A stretch of DNA of 64,000 bases from Paenilisteria portnoyi (GTDB taxonomy: Bacteria; Bacillota; Bacilli; Lactobacillales; Listeriaceae): positions 107,960 to 171,959 of the forward strand of contig NZ_JAASTT010000004.1 of assembly GCF_014322795.1 (NCBI RefSeq). The letters are read 5' to 3'. The notes beneath the pieces were generated by a model. It saw nothing but the letters and a program-made list of their open reading frames with translations, had not been told where the DNA came from and ran no database searches. Shown one piece after another: positions 1 to 9,767 of the stretch. The translations under genes were made by a program, and so were the position numbers. Position 1 is the stretch's first letter. Every line of letters starts with the position of its first letter.

Positions 1-327
1 ATCATCGTTCACCTTCACAGGATTTTTACCTGCCGCCAAATTAACCTTATCTACTTCTGATGTTTTACCGCTATCACTCGTCGTAATTTGCTTATCTAAT
101 TCCTTGATTCGGTCAAAAGCTTTGAGAAGAACGTCCTCTTTTCCTTTGTCGTAAATTTTAATGACATTGATTGTCCCCATTAGAAAATCCGTTTTTGTAT
201 ATGGTTGGGAAAGAATTTCTGAGTCATTATCCTCTGATGCGCTACTTTTCTTCGTATCATCCTTACCACAAGCCGTGACAACTAGCGCCAAAAGCATCAG
301 CGTGATTAAAATATAAAATTTCTTCAT
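1..327 (-). CDS. fmnB: FmnB, FMN transferase lipoprotein (ApbE family), 5' part only
   Basis: The first 109 codons are present; the gene runs off the left edge of the window. The product starts MKKFYILITLMLLALVVTAC, a lipoprotein signal peptide with a VTAC lipobox (Cys20), followed by an Asp/Ser-rich linker and a TDFLMGT stretch (MGT at 50-52) typical of the start of ApbE/FMN:protein transferases. These enzymes move FMN from FAD onto a Thr of a target protein outside the membrane. The likely substrate is PplA, encoded just upstream on the same strand. An AAAGGTG ribosome site precedes the ATG at 327. The assignment rests on signal peptide, motif and locus; the catalytic part is outside the window. 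Confidence 0.85.
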   Translation of the reverse strand, partial: MKKFYILITLMLLALVVTACGKDDTKKSSASEDNDSEILSQPYTKTDFLMGTINVIKIYDKGKEDVLLKAFDRIKELDKQITTSDSGKTSEVDKVNLAAGKNPVKVNDD

Positions 328-425
328 TTAGATTGCACCTTTCAAATTGGAATGGAGTATGGCTATATCGCTATTTTAATGTATCGGTGATTAGAGTCCT
401 TGTCAAGAAAGTCGAGTAGCCCAAC

Positions 426-456
426 AAAAAAGACTCCAGAGTTTTCGCTCTGAAGC
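426..456 (-). terminator. Intrinsic terminator after pplA
   Basis: On the minus strand an 8-bp stem (CTTCAGAG / CTCTGGAG, one U-G wobble) with a CGAAAA loop is followed by TCTTTTTTG. It lies 25 bp past the pplA stop, so pplA can be expressed apart from fmnB, with fmnB reached by read-through or by its own promoter. Confidence 0.75.
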
Positions 457-480
457 CCTTCTACGTTACTTACTATTTAC

Positions 481-1383
481 TTACTCAGAGTCTACTTTGT
501 TGTAAACTTTAATCATATCTGTGTTACCAGATTGAGCTGCATTATAAAGTTGCGCTGCATAGATTTTGAATGCGTCAGATGAATGTGTCGCACCAGTTAC
601 TACTGCAACGTCTGCAGGATTTTGTTTGTCAACAAGCGCTTTGTTAAGTGTTGGAATGTATTCTTGTGGACCTACGCCAGTTTTTGCTTTCATGTTTTTC
701 TCGTAGTCAGCGTCGTCTGTTTTCAACTTGCCATCTTTGTCTACATAGTTGTAATCAGATGTCGTAATTTTCCCATCTTTTACTTCCATTTTGAATACTA
801 GACGGTAGTTGTTTGCATAGTTTTGCTCTTCTAGAGAATATGAACCATCTTGTAACGCTGCACCATTGTTGATTTCAATTGTCGCAGTGTCTGCACGTTG
901 CGCCGCTTGAATCAGTTGGTTTGAGTAGTTGATGAATGAATCAGAAGAATGTGTTGCTCCTGTTACTACTTCTACGTCTGTCGCTGATTGCTTAGCTACT
1001 AGAGAATCATTCAAAGCTGGGATGTATTCTTGTGGACCTACACCAGTTTTTGCTTTCATGTTTTTCTCGTAGTCAGCGTCGTCTGTTTTTAACTTGCCGT
1101 CTTTATCTTTATAGTTATAATCAGATTCTGTGATTTTATTGTCTTTAACTGTGATTGTCATGAAACCTTTCCAACCTTTGTCGTCAAAGTTCTTTTCTTG
1201 CAATTTGTAAGTACCATCCGTCATTGTACCGTCTGTTTTAGCATCCGCTTTCTTCGTATCCGTCTGCTTCGTGTCGCTTGATTTGCTGTCACTGTCGCTA
1301 CTATTGTCATTTCCACACGCTACTAACAACATGCTTGAAGCCATTACTGCCGTCAGGGCCATTACCAACTTTTTCTTCTTCAT
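481..1383 (-). CDS. pplA: PplA, flavinylated extracellular electron-transfer lipoprotein
   Basis: A 300-residue lipoprotein with signal peptide and LVAC lipobox (Cys23), an Asp/Ser/Thr/Lys linker (24-55) and two FMN-binding domains, about 56-160 and 175-285. Each domain ends in a TGATHSS motif; the last Thr of TGAT (Thr144 and Thr266) is the expected site of covalent FMN attachment by FmnB. In Listeria, PplA carries electrons outward in flavin-based extracellular electron transfer, and its signal peptide has been reported to yield a pheromone. The start at 1383 (MKKKK) is preferred to an upstream in-frame ATG because a GGTGGGAG site precedes it. The two domains share a 29-residue stretch without a change, which points to a recent internal duplication or conversion. 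Confidence 0.93.
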   Translation of the reverse strand: MKKKKLVMALTAVMASSMLLVACGNDNSSDSDSKSSDTKQTDTKKADAKTDGTMTDGTYKLQEKNFDDKGWKGFMTITVKDNKITESDYNYKDKDGKLKTDDADYEKNMKAKTGVGPQEYIPALNDSLVAKQSATDVEVVTGATHSSDSFINYSNQLIQAAQRADTATIEINNGAALQDGSYSLEEQNYANNYRLVFKMEVKDGKITTSDYNYVDKDGKLKTDDADYEKNMKAKTGVGPQEYIPTLNKALVDKQNPADVAVVTGATHSSDAFKIYAAQLYNAAQSGNTDMIKVYNKVDSE

Positions 1384-1474
1384 AAAATTTGCTCCCACCT
1401 TTTAAAATATTACTTGTGATGACATGAACAATGAAATTGACACGAAACCAACAAGCTCACCTTAATTCCACTTA

Positions 1475-1503
1475 AATATAACATTATTGTCTCAATTTGT
1501 CTA
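1475..1503 (-). promoter_or_regulatory. Probable pplA promoter
   Basis: Minus strand: TAGACA, 17-bp spacer, then TATATT preceded by TGT (extended -10). It lies about 90 bp upstream of the pplA start, in the divergent pplA/ndh2 intergenic region (1384-1779), which otherwise shows only AT-rich sequence. Confidence 0.5.
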
Positions 1504-1690
1504 CACACAGTATGCATGATTCGAAAACCAAGAATTTTCAGAAAGCGATTCTGTTCTTATTTTGCAATGATTTTTTTAAATTTTTCCCACTCAAATGGAG
1601 TTTGTTGCCCTGTGAAGCTTTTCACCTATAAATTCGCGTTTGCTTCACGTTTTTTGAGGGTAAAGACCCTAGACAGCCTTTGTTCTATCT

Positions 1691-1719
1691 GTTAAACTAG
1701 GTTAGGTTATCACTATAAT
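1691..1719 (+). promoter_or_regulatory. Probable ndh2 promoter
   Basis: Plus strand: a weak GTTAAA -35, 17-bp spacer and a perfect TATAAT at 1714-1719, about 60 bp before the ndh2 ATG. It diverges from the pplA promoter. Confidence 0.5.
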
Positions 1720-1779
1720 GTTTTGGAACGCAGGACTTATAATTTTTGTGAATATACTTACAAGGAGTTGAGAAAGCAT

Positions 1780-3663
1780 ATGCCTGAAAAGAATATTGTT
1801 TTAATAGGGGCGGGATATGCAGGTGTACATGCGGCTAAGAAATTAGCGAAAAAGTACAAGAGAGACGAATCAGTAACCATCACGTTGATTGACAGACATT
1901 CTTACCACACGATGATGACTGAGTTGCACGAAGTAGCTGGGGGACGTGTTGAACCAACAGCGATACAGTATGATTTGCGTCATTTATTTAATCGTACGAA
2001 AGTGAAATTAGTGACGGACAACGTAACGCACGTTGATCACGAAACGAAAACGGTGACGACGGAAAATGGTAGCTATCCGTTTGATTACCTCGTTCTTGGC
2101 ATGGGCGGCGAGCCGAATGACTTTGGAACGCCCGGTGTTAGCGAACATGGATTCACGCTTTGGTCTTGGGAAAACGCGGTTAAATTACGTGAGCATATCG
2201 AAACGGTTGTTCATGACGCTTCCGAGGAACAAGATGTAGCGAAACGCAAAGCCATGCTTACTTTTGCGATTTGTGGTTCTGGTTTTACCGGGATCGAAAT
2301 GGTCGGGGAATTGCTTGACTGGAAAACGCGTCTTGCGAAAGATAACAAGGTCGATGTTTCTGAGATTGAATTGATTGTTGTCGAAGCGGCACCAACGATT
2401 CTGAACATGCTTGATCGTAAGGATGCTCAAAAAGCGGAAGACTTCATGGTTAAAAAAGGTATCAAGATTATGAAAGATGCTGCGATCGTTGAAGTTAAAG
2501 CGGAAAGCATCGTTTTGAAATCTGGCGACGAAATTCCAACGCATACATTAATTTGGACTGCTGGTGTTCGTGCGAATTCTGATACGAAAGATTACGGTAT
2601 GGAAACAGCGCGTGCTGGTCGTTTGAAAGTCAATGAATACATGGAAGCTGAGAAGTTCGAAAACACGTACGTTATCGGTGACTTAGCTTACTATGAAGAG
2701 GAAGAAGGCAAACCGACTCCTCAAATCGTTGAAGCTGCCGAACAAACTGGGATGACTGCTGCGAAAAGCATCATTTCCGAAATCAGCGGAACGGAAAAAG
2801 AAGCCTACAAAGGGAAATATCACGGTGTCATGGTTTCGATTGGCTCCAAGTACGGTGTCGCTAACCTCGGCGGATTACGCTTGCACGGTTGGTTCGCGAT
2901 TTTCATGAAACACATGGTTAACCTTTACTACTTCTTCGGAATCCGTAGTGGCTATTATATGGCGCAATACGTTTCCCATGAATTTTTCCATATTCGGGAT
3001 AACCGGAATATTTTCCGTGGTTGGACGTCGCGTTACGGTAACGTGCTTTGGACATTGCCGCTTCGTATTTATGTCGGTTGGTTCTGGGTTGACGAGGCTC
3101 TTTCTAAGATTTACGGTGAAACAACGTGGGATAAAGTTAGCCTGACGAACTTGAAACCGTTATTCCAAGGACTCGGACCTGATTCATGGTTAACTGCGAC
3201 AACTTCAAAAATGCCATTCGAATGGTTGCAAACAGACGCAACATCTGGTGCGTCACAAGCGGCCGGCGATGCTGCTGGAGCTGCTGCAACGAACGTAACA
3301 ACACCAATTTTTGCGCATATGCCTGGTTGGTTTGAGTGGATTATGAAACTTATCATGCCAAACCTCGATGTTGCCCTTTTCATGCAAAAAGTCGTTCCGT
3401 TTGTAGAACTTGCTATCGGTCTTGCACTTGTGGTTGGTTTGTTCACTTGGTTAGCTAGTATCGGAAGCGCTGGATTCCTAGTAATGTTCACCCTTTGCGC
3501 TATGCTTGGTTGGGACAAATTCTGGGCGTTACCAGCTTCGATTGCTTTACTAAATGGCGCTGGACGTACATTTGGTTTAGACTATTGGGCTATGCCTTGG
3601 TTCCAAAAACATCTCGGGCGCTGGTGGTACGGCAAGGAAAGTTCCATCTACCGCGACAAATAA
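1780..3663 (+). CDS. ndh2: Ndh2, type II NADH dehydrogenase of the extracellular electron transfer chain
   Basis: A 627-residue protein. The N-terminal 400 residues are a single-subunit NADH:quinone oxidoreductase: the FAD-binding GAGYAG motif near residue 9, a second dinucleotide motif GSGFTGIEMVGEL near 180, and the late IGDLAYYEEEEGKPTPQ segment near 305. A C-terminal extension of about 230 residues has several hydrophobic segments and is absent from ordinary Ndh; it is characteristic of the Listeria electron-transfer enzyme. It oxidises NADH and reduces the demethylmenaquinone used by this pathway, at the inner face of the membrane. The start at 1780 (MPEKNIVLIG) is chosen over an ATG-like codon at 1723 because of AAGGAG at 1762-1767. 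Confidence 0.93.
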   Translation: MPEKNIVLIGAGYAGVHAAKKLAKKYKRDESVTITLIDRHSYHTMMTELHEVAGGRVEPTAIQYDLRHLFNRTKVKLVTDNVTHVDHETKTVTTENGSYPFDYLVLGMGGEPNDFGTPGVSEHGFTLWSWENAVKLREHIETVVHDASEEQDVAKRKAMLTFAICGSGFTGIEMVGELLDWKTRLAKDNKVDVSEIELIVVEAAPTILNMLDRKDAQKAEDFMVKKGIKIMKDAAIVEVKAESIVLKSGDEIPTHTLIWTAGVRANSDTKDYGMETARAGRLKVNEYMEAEKFENTYVIGDLAYYEEEEGKPTPQIVEAAEQTGMTAAKSIISEISGTEKEAYKGKYHGVMVSIGSKYGVANLGGLRLHGWFAIFMKHMVNLYYFFGIRSGYYMAQYVSHEFFHIRDNRNIFRGWTSRYGNVLWTLPLRIYVGWFWVDEALSKIYGETTWDKVSLTNLKPLFQGLGPDSWLTATTSKMPFEWLQTDATSGASQAAGDAAGAAATNVTTPIFAHMPGWFEWIMKLIMPNLDVALFMQKVVPFVELAIGLALVVGLFTWLASIGSAGFLVMFTLCAMLGWDKFWALPASIALLNGAGRTFGLDYWAMPWFQKHLGRWWYGKESSIYRDK

Positions 3664-3680
3664 TTTTATACGATTCAATC

Positions 3681-3726
3681 ATAGCGAAAGGCAGCCGAAA
3701 AACTGCCTTTCGCTATATATTTTTGC
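3681..3726 (+). terminator. Strong hairpin terminator after ndh2
   Basis: A perfect 14-bp stem (3681-3694 with 3703-3716) is followed by ATATTTTTG. It separates ndh2 from eetA, so the downstream trio is reached either by partial read-through or by a promoter not clearly visible in the 60 bp that follow. Confidence 0.8.
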
Positions 3727-3775
3727 GTGAGTGTATTACAATGAAGATAAAGCTAGTTAGAGGGGGAAAAGAAAC

Positions 3776-4213
3776 GTGAAGGAATATTTACATATGGTGA
3801 AGCGTTGGGATGTCATTATTGTTGTGCTTTTGACCGTGCTTTCTTTTTTGCCTCTAGCTATTTTTACGTATGCGAAATCACAAGAACCCGCCCCACCTGC
3901 TGGATCGGAGTCGAAGCTGGTCGCGGTCATTAAGGTCGATGGCAAGGAGTATAAACGCGTCGATTTAACTGGTCACACGGGCGTTGATACGTTTAAAGTG
4001 ACGGCGGATGATGGTGATTATAATGAGATTGAAGTAAAAGATGAGCGGATTCGGATTAGCGCTGCAAACTGTAATGATCAGGTCTGCGTTCGTGTCGGCG
4101 CGATTGGAAAACTTGGCGAGACGATTGTTTGTTTGCCACATAAAGTCGTGATTGAAGTGCAGTCGACAACTGGGGAGACAGAACCTGATGACGGGATTGT
4201 TATTCCGTCTTAG
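3776..4213 (+). CDS. eetA: EetA, membrane-anchored NusG-domain-II protein
   Basis: A 145-residue protein with one N-terminal membrane segment (about 10-32) and an extracytoplasmic NusG domain II-like fold, recognised by the paired motifs NDQVCVRVG and IVCLPHKVVIEV. In Listeria, EetA and EetB are needed for extracellular electron transfer and are thought to link the quinone pool to the flavinylated lipoprotein; the chemistry is not settled. The GTG at 3776 is preferred because AGAGGGGG lies 9 bp before it; an ATG six codons later is the alternative. eetB starts 21 bp after the stop. Confidence 0.88.
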   Translation: MKEYLHMVKRWDVIIVVLLTVLSFLPLAIFTYAKSQEPAPPAGSESKLVAVIKVDGKEYKRVDLTGHTGVDTFKVTADDGDYNEIEVKDERIRISAANCNDQVCVRVGAIGKLGETIVCLPHKVVIEVQSTTGETEPDDGIVIPS

Positions 4214-4234
4214 GGACAAGGGAGGTGTGTGTAC

Positions 4235-4771
4235 ATGACGAAGAATAAGCGTTTAGTTTATATTGCTTTACTGGCGGCTCAGGCGGTTGTCATTAGTTTG
4301 CTGGAACGCGCGATACCGTTCCCATTCGCCTTCGCACCTGGCGCTAAGCTTGGTTTGGCGAATATTATTACGTGTATTTCCTTGTACACGCTATCCACGA
4401 AAGACGCTTTTATGATTGTATGCATTCGGCTCGTGTTGGCTACCTTACTCGGCGGAACGATTTCAACGTTTATGTATAGCGCGGCCGGAGCGATTTTGAG
4501 TTTTGGCGGTATGTGGTTAGTGAAGAAGCTGGGACCTAAGCGCGTAAGTATTATTGGGGTCAGCACGACTGGCGGGATTCTACATAATGTTGGTCAGCTC
4601 GTGATTGCGAGTTGGATTGCTGGTAGTTGGAACGTTATGCTCTACTTGCCTGTCCTCTCGTTTATCGGTATACTATCAGGGATTGCAGTCGGAATCGCGG
4701 CCAATTATTTAATTAAAAATGTGCAAACGCTACGTGCTTTTAATAAAACGAATGAACCTATCCAAAACTAA
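4235..4771 (+). CDS. eetB: EetB, Gx-family integral membrane protein
   Basis: A 178-residue, very hydrophobic protein with about five membrane segments, similar to the family called heptaprenyl diphosphate synthase component I / Gx transporter (small membrane proteins resembling ECF S-components). In the electron-transfer locus it pairs with EetA. GGAGG at 4221-4225 sits 9 bp before the ATG at 4235, so this start is preferred to the GTG at 4229. It is followed closely by dmkB (18 bp) and belongs to the eetA-eetB-dmkB transcription unit. Confidence 0.87.
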   Translation: MTKNKRLVYIALLAAQAVVISLLERAIPFPFAFAPGAKLGLANIITCISLYTLSTKDAFMIVCIRLVLATLLGGTISTFMYSAAGAILSFGGMWLVKKLGPKRVSIIGVSTTGGILHNVGQLVIASWIAGSWNVMLYLPVLSFIGILSGIAVGIAANYLIKNVQTLRAFNKTNEPIQN

Positions 4772-4789
4772 GCGAAATGAGGATGAATT

Positions 4790-5770
4790 ATGCAACTTCA
4801 CCCGATGTGGGACGCCTATCCAAATCTGCAAACCGATTTGAAAGATGTACTCACAACTATCGAAAAAAGTATTCAAATTAGAGATAAGCAAGTCGAGAAA
4901 AACGTGAAAGACTTGATTCATGCTGGCGGTAAACTTTTGCGCCCGGCGTATGCGATGTTGGCCGCCCAAATCGGCCCTGATTGGGATCGCGATCGTGCCA
5001 TTGCGGTTGCCGGTGCTTTAGAGGTATTACATATGGCGACGCTGATCCATGATGATGTTGTGGATGACGCTCCGACAAGACGCGGCATTCCGACGATTCA
5101 CTCGAAATACGGGCGTAATTACGCGGTTTACACTGGCGACTATCTATTCTGCATCTGTTTTAAAATTTTATCGAGTCATGCGAGTTCCGTTGAGAATATC
5201 GAATTTAACAGCAAAAACATCGAGAAAATCCTGATGGGCGAACTCGATCAAATGCGGATGCGCTATGATATTAACGTGACGGTGCGTCAATATTTATCCC
5301 GCATATCCGGAAAAACAGCGCAACTTTTTGCCCTAAGTACTTTTTCTGGTGCGTCTCAAAGTAAGGCGACACGTTTTCAGGTACGTAACGCTTGGAATAT
5401 CGGTCATTATCTCGGAATGGCTTTTCAAATTATCGATGATGTGCTGGATTATACAAGCTCCGATGATGGACTTGGAAAACCAGTTTTGAATGATGTCAAA
5501 CAAGGCGTCTACACACTTCCACTTATCTACGCGATGCAAAAACATCCATCTGAATTCCAGCCACTACTCGAAAAGCAGCTCGACATGTCAGATAAAGATT
5601 TAGAGCAACTGCTCGCACTTATAGCCAAATATAAAGGCGTAGAGCAAGCTTTCACATTAGCCGACAAGTATACAAAAAAAGCGTTACGCGAAATCAAAAA
5701 ACTCCCAGCAGGCGCTTATCGCGATCAAATGTACGAACTCACATCCTCAATTTTAAAAAGAGGAGGTTGA
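4790..5770 (+). CDS. dmkB: DmkB, polyprenyl diphosphate synthase for demethylmenaquinone
   Basis: A 326-residue all-trans polyprenyl synthetase. The first Asp-rich motif is DDVVDD followed by APTRRG (about 85-97), the second is IDDVLDY (about 215), and GGKLLRP (about 45-51) supplies the conserved early basic site. It should elongate isoprenyl diphosphates into the side chain of a dedicated demethylmenaquinone. Its position after eetA-eetB, rather than next to menaquinone genes, marks it as the electron-transfer paralogue of HepT. A GAGGATGAATT leader precedes the ATG. Confidence 0.88.
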   Translation: MQLHPMWDAYPNLQTDLKDVLTTIEKSIQIRDKQVEKNVKDLIHAGGKLLRPAYAMLAAQIGPDWDRDRAIAVAGALEVLHMATLIHDDVVDDAPTRRGIPTIHSKYGRNYAVYTGDYLFCICFKILSSHASSVENIEFNSKNIEKILMGELDQMRMRYDINVTVRQYLSRISGKTAQLFALSTFSGASQSKATRFQVRNAWNIGHYLGMAFQIIDDVLDYTSSDDGLGKPVLNDVKQGVYTLPLIYAMQKHPSEFQPLLEKQLDMSDKDLEQLLALIAKYKGVEQAFTLADKYTKKALREIKKLPAGAYRDQMYELTSSILKRGG

Positions 5771-5811
5771 GACAAAACTCAAGACAAAGCTAAAGCGCTC
5801 TTCCATTTCTT

Positions 5812-5973
5812 CGGGTAGGACGAACATTCTGCTTTACACAAATCGAGCGAAAGCGTTTGTATTCAGGGGATTTGGTGGAAGCCGGAAGCGGAGCATACTG
5901 GTGTATGTGAGACCCGGAAGTCCGCCAAATCCCCTGAATGCGAGCGCTTGACGCCGATTTATCTGGGTTATGT
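5812..5973 (-). repeat. Structured intergenic repeat, family 1, copy A
   Basis: An imperfect palindrome of about 160 bp after dmkB. Its minus strand aligns along its length with copy B (20943-21106): the end AAATCGGCG.CAAGCG..., a central CTCACATAC...GTATGCTCCGC hairpin, and the other end CGCTTTCGCTCGATTTGTG. The long arms (5861-5875 and 5925-5939) are a perfect 15-bp inverted repeat whose sequence differs from copy B although pairing is kept. Short reading frames inside it are products of the repeat. Confidence 0.75.
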
Positions 5974-6012
5974 CCCGAATTCCTCTTTTTCGTAAATTTG
6001 ATTCCCACATAC

Positions 6013-6052
6013 TAAAAAATCCGATTCCCCATAAAGAGGAACCGGATTTTTA
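6013..6052. terminator. Bidirectional terminator between dmkB and tuf
   Basis: AAAAAATCCGATTCC pairs with GGAACCGGATTTTT (one mismatch), with T-runs on both sides. It can end tuf transcripts on the minus strand and dmkB transcripts on the plus strand. Confidence 0.8.
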
Positions 6053-6060
6053 AGTTGAAA

Positions 6061-7248
6061 TTATTTAGAGATAGTCGCTACTACTCCAGCGCCTACAGTA
6101 CGTCCACCCTCACGGATAGAGAATTTAGTACCTTCTTCAATCGCAACTGGTGCGATTAGCTCAACAGAAACCTCAACGTTATCGCCAGGCATAACCATTT
6201 CAGTACCTTCTGGAAGTGTAACAATACCTGTTACGTCAGTAGTACGGAAATAGAATTGTGGACGGTAGTTGTTGAAGAATGGAGTGTGACGTCCACCTTC
6301 TTCTTTTGATAAAACATACGTTTCAGCTTTAAATGTAGTATGTGGAGTGATCGAACCTGGCTTAGCTAATACTTGGCCACGTTGGATATCTTCACGAGCT
6401 ACACCACGTAAAAGTGCACCGATGTTGTCGCCTGCTTCAGCGTAATCAAGTAACTTACGGAACATTTCTACTCCAGTTACAACGATTTTCTTAGTGTCTT
6501 CAACAAGACCGATAACTTCAACTTCGTCACCGACTTTAACTTGTCCACGTTCAACACGTCCTGTAGCAACAGTTCCACGACCAGTGATTGAGAATACATC
6601 CTCAACTGGCATCATGAATGGTTTGTCAGTGTCACGAGTTGGAGTTGGGATATAGCTATCCACAGCGTCCATAAGTTCGTTAACTTTTTCTTCCCATTCC
6701 GCTTCACCTTGAAGAGCTTTAAGAGCAGAACCTTTAATTACAGGAATGTCATCGCCAGGGAATTCGTATTCAGTTAATAGATCACGGATTTCCATTTCAA
6801 CTAATTCTAGTAATTCTTCGTCATCTACCATGTCACATTTGTTCATGAAGACAACAAGGTAAGGAACACCAACTTGACGTGAAAGCAAGATATGCTCACG
6901 AGTTTGTGGCATTGGACCATCAGCAGCAGATACTACTAAGATACCACCATCCATTTGCGCAGCACCAGTGATCATGTTTTTAACATAATCGGCATGTCCT
7001 GGGCAATCTACGTGTGCGTAGTGACGGTTTTCAGTTTCATACTCAACGTGAGCAGTAGAGATTGTGATACCACGTTCTCTTTCTTCTGGAGCACCATCGA
7101 TTTGGTCGTATGCAGAAGCTTCTGCAAAACCTTTTTTAGATAGTACAGTAGTGATTGCAGCTGTTAAAGTAGTTTTACCATGATCGACGTGTCCGATAGT
7201 ACCAACGTTAACATGGGGTTTTGAGCGGTCAAATTTTTCTTTAGCCAT
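6061..7248 (-). CDS. tuf: Elongation factor Tu
   Basis: A 395-residue GTPase that delivers aminoacyl-tRNA to the ribosome. The G motifs are intact: GHVDHGKTT (19-27), [12 protein letters not shown], and NKCDMVDD. Domains II and III follow with the usual length. It is the last gene of the rpsL-rpsG-fusA-tuf operon but is separated from fusA by 353 bp that hold a promoter of its own and repeat copy E, so its high expression need not depend on read-through. GGAGGAAATATTAAA precedes the ATG. Confidence 0.98.
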   Translation of the reverse strand: MAKEKFDRSKPHVNVGTIGHVDHGKTTLTAAITTVLSKKGFAEASAYDQIDGAPEERERGITISTAHVEYETENRHYAHVDCPGHADYVKNMITGAAQMDGGILVVSAADGPMPQTREHILLSRQVGVPYLVVFMNKCDMVDDEELLELVEMEIRDLLTEYEFPGDDIPVIKGSALKALQGEAEWEEKVNELMDAVDSYIPTPTRDTDKPFMMPVEDVFSITGRGTVATGRVERGQVKVGDEVEVIGLVEDTKKIVVTGVEMFRKLLDYAEAGDNIGALLRGVAREDIQRGQVLAKPGSITPHTTFKAETYVLSKEEGGRHTPFFNNYRPQFYFRTTDVTGIVTLPEGTEMVMPGDNVEVSVELIAPVAIEEGTKFSIREGGRTVGAGVVATISK

Positions 7249-7324
7249 TTTAATATTTCCTCCTTAATGTTTACAAAAATTATTGATAACACGCGGACTA
7301 TGCCGCGCGAATCTCGTTACTATA

Positions 7325-7353
7325 GTTATACAGGATACAACAAAAGTTTGCAA
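7325..7353 (-). promoter_or_regulatory. tuf promoter
   Basis: Minus strand TTGCAA, exactly 17 bp, TATAAC, about 75 bp before the tuf ATG. A GC-rich hairpin (CGCGCGG...CCGCGTG) lies in the leader. Confidence 0.65.
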
Positions 7354-7411
7354 TCAATAGCGTTTCGAACCGTTCTCTTTCCGCCTAACTCGACCGCGCC
7401 TCCGAGCCTCA

Positions 7412-7598
7412 GTGTGCCGACGAATGCTTAGATTCTAGGCAATACCGAGTACCGGAGCGGAATGTACGACTGTACATCAACTGAAAACAGGGAGGGAGTC
7501 TTATCCCCGACCATGTGAGAAGTTATGCGTAGCTCTTCTGCGAAGAAGAGCACCGTAACGCAGGGATTAACGACGAAGATGAGTGTTCGTCGGCACAC
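7412..7598 (-). repeat. Structured intergenic repeat, family 2, copy E
   Basis: 187 bp between fusA and tuf, bounded by a perfect 13-bp terminal inverted repeat (7412-7424 GTGTGCCGACGAA, 7586-7598). It shares its ends and its inner TACCGGAGCGGAATGTAC core with copy D (10276-10392) and carries an extra 60-70 bp internal segment that includes a GCTCTTC/GAAGAGC hairpin. It starts 4 bp after the fusA stop and is co-transcribed with the operon. Confidence 0.7.
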
Positions 7599-7601
7599 TG
7601 A

Positions 7602-9692
7602 TTAGTCTTCTTTGTTGTTGCCGCCATTGGCTTTAATAATTTCTTCACCAACGGATTTTGGAACTTCTTCATAGTGATCAAACTGCATAGTGTAAACTCC
7701 GCGACCTTGCGTACTTGAACGTAGGTACGTAGCGTAACCAAACATGTTTGCAAGTGGAACGAATGCACGAACAACTTGAGCGTTACCGCGTGCTTCCATA
7801 CCATCTACACGACCACGACGAGATGTGATGTTACCCATAATGTCTCCAAGGTAATCCTCAGGTACAATTACTTCAACATTCATCATTGGTTCCAAGATGA
7901 CAGGATTACATTTCTTAGCCGCGTTACGAAGAGCCATAGAAGCAGCCACTTTAAAGGCCATTTCATTGGAATCGACATCATGGTAAGATCCGTCATAAAG
8001 TTTTGCTTTAATATCGATTAGCGGGAATCCTGCAAGTACACCATTACCTAGCGCGCCTTCAAGACCTGCTTGAACTGCTGGGATGTATTCACGTGGAACA
8101 ACACCACCGACAATAGCGTTCTCGAATTCAAAGCCTTTTCCTTCTTCGTTAGGACCAAATTCGATCCAAACGTGACCATATTGACCCCGACCACCTGATT
8201 GACGAACAAATTTACCTTCGACTTGGGCAGATTGGCGGAATGTTTCACGGTAAGAAACTTGTGGATCACCCACGTTAGCTTCTACCTTGAACTCACGACG
8301 CATACGGTCAACAAGGATATCTAAGTGAAGCTCACCCATACCAGAGATGATTGTTTGACCAGTTTCTTGGTCAGTCTCTGTACGGAATGTTGGATCTTCT
8401 TCTGCAAGTTTTGCAAGAGCTTGACCCATTTTATCTTGATCGGCTTTTGATTTAGGCTCAATAGCAACCGAGATAACTGGTTCTGGGAATTCCATGGACT
8501 CCAAGATGATTTGTTGCTTTTCATCACATAGCGTGTCCCCAGTAGTTGTGTCTTTCAAACCAACAGCAGCAGCGATATCACCACAATATACGATCGAAAT
8601 CTCTTCACGGTGATTAGCGTGCATTTGAAGGATACGTCCAACACGTTCACGTTTACCTTTAGATGAGTTTTGAACGTAAGAACCTGAGTTCAAAGTACCT
8701 GAGTAAACGCGGAAGAAAGTAAGACGACCAACATAAGGGTCAGTCATAACTTTAAACGCAAGAGAAGAGAATGGTTCATTATCATCAGGATGACGTTCCG
8801 CTTCTTCTTCTGTATCTGGTAAAATACCTTTAATAGCAGCAACATCAGTTGGCGCTGGAAGGTAATCTAGTACTGCATCAAGCATCGGTTGAACACCTTT
8901 GTTTTTGAATGCTGTACCACATACAACAGGGTAGAATTCAACAGCAAGTGTTCCTTTACGGATACCCGCTTTCAATTCTTCTTTTGTAGGCTCTTCACCT
9001 TCAAGGTATTTCATCATTAGTTCTTCATCTAAATCAGCAACAGCCTCAACAAGTTTGCCACGGTATTCGTCAGCAAGCTCTTGAAGATCAGCTGGGATTT
9101 CACGAATTTCAGGATCATTTCCTACATCATCAAGATAATACAAAGCGTTCATCTCAACTAAGTCAATGATACCTTCAAAAGTATCTTCCGCACCGATTGG
9201 TAATTGGATTGGGTGTGCGTTTGCATCTAGACGGTCATGTAATGTTCCGACAGAGTACAAGAAGTCAGCACCGATTTTATCCATTTTGTTTACAAATACT
9301 ACACGAGGAACCCCGTAAGTAGTTGCTTGGCGCCAAACTGTTTCGGTTTGTGGTTCAACACCTGATTGTGCATCTAGAACAGCAACAGCACCATCTAATA
9401 CACGAAGGGAACGTTCAACTTCAACAGTGAAATCTACGTGTCCTGGTGTATCGATAATATTTACGCGGTGACCTTTCCATTGCGCAGTTGTCGCAGCGGA
9501 TGTGATCGTGATACCACGTTCTTGTTCTTGTTCCATCCAGTCCATTTGTGATGCACCTTCATGTGTTTCACCAATTTTATGAATACGCCCTGTATAGAAA
9601 AGGATACGCTCTGTAGTAGTGGTTTTACCAGCATCAATATGAGCCATAATACCAATATTACGCGTCTTTTCTAAGGAGAACTCTCTAGCCAT
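7602..9692 (-). CDS. fusA: Elongation factor G
   Basis: A 696-residue translocase GTPase: [13 protein letters not shown] (about 17-29), DTPGHVDF and NKMDK are present, followed by the domain II-V sequence with the usual length. It drives tRNA-mRNA translocation. The start at 9692 ([14 protein letters not shown]) is preferred because GAAGGAGAAATACCC precedes it; an upstream in-frame ATG lies within that ribosome site. Third gene of the str operon, 75 bp after rpsG. Confidence 0.97.
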   Translation of the reverse strand: MAREFSLEKTRNIGIMAHIDAGKTTTTERILFYTGRIHKIGETHEGASQMDWMEQEQERGITITSAATTAQWKGHRVNIIDTPGHVDFTVEVERSLRVLDGAVAVLDAQSGVEPQTETVWRQATTYGVPRVVFVNKMDKIGADFLYSVGTLHDRLDANAHPIQLPIGAEDTFEGIIDLVEMNALYYLDDVGNDPEIREIPADLQELADEYRGKLVEAVADLDEELMMKYLEGEEPTKEELKAGIRKGTLAVEFYPVVCGTAFKNKGVQPMLDAVLDYLPAPTDVAAIKGILPDTEEEAERHPDDNEPFSSLAFKVMTDPYVGRLTFFRVYSGTLNSGSYVQNSSKGKRERVGRILQMHANHREEISIVYCGDIAAAVGLKDTTTGDTLCDEKQQIILESMEFPEPVISVAIEPKSKADQDKMGQALAKLAEEDPTFRTETDQETGQTIISGMGELHLDILVDRMRREFKVEANVGDPQVSYRETFRQSAQVEGKFVRQSGGRGQYGHVWIEFGPNEEGKGFEFENAIVGGVVPREYIPAVQAGLEGALGNGVLAGFPLIDIKAKLYDGSYHDVDSNEMAFKVAASMALRNAAKKCNPVILEPMMNVEVIVPEDYLGDIMGNITSRRGRVDGMEARGNAQVVRAFVPLANMFGYATYLRSSTQGRGVYTMQFDHYEEVPKSVGEEIIKANGGNNKED

Positions 9693-9767
9693 GGGTATTT
9701 CTCCTTCCATTATTAACGATTTAGTTAGGCAACAAGCGTTGACCTAGTCGCGCGGATAAGACGAATC

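Noticed and set aside
5790..6008. 72-codon minus-strand frame after dmkB and a similar plus-strand frame at 20811-21122 sharing RTSGSHI.. and RFRSICVKQNVR
   Set aside because: The similarity comes from the DNA repeat (copies A and B) read in corresponding frames; there is no ribosome site, and the arms differ by compensatory change, not by codon substitution.
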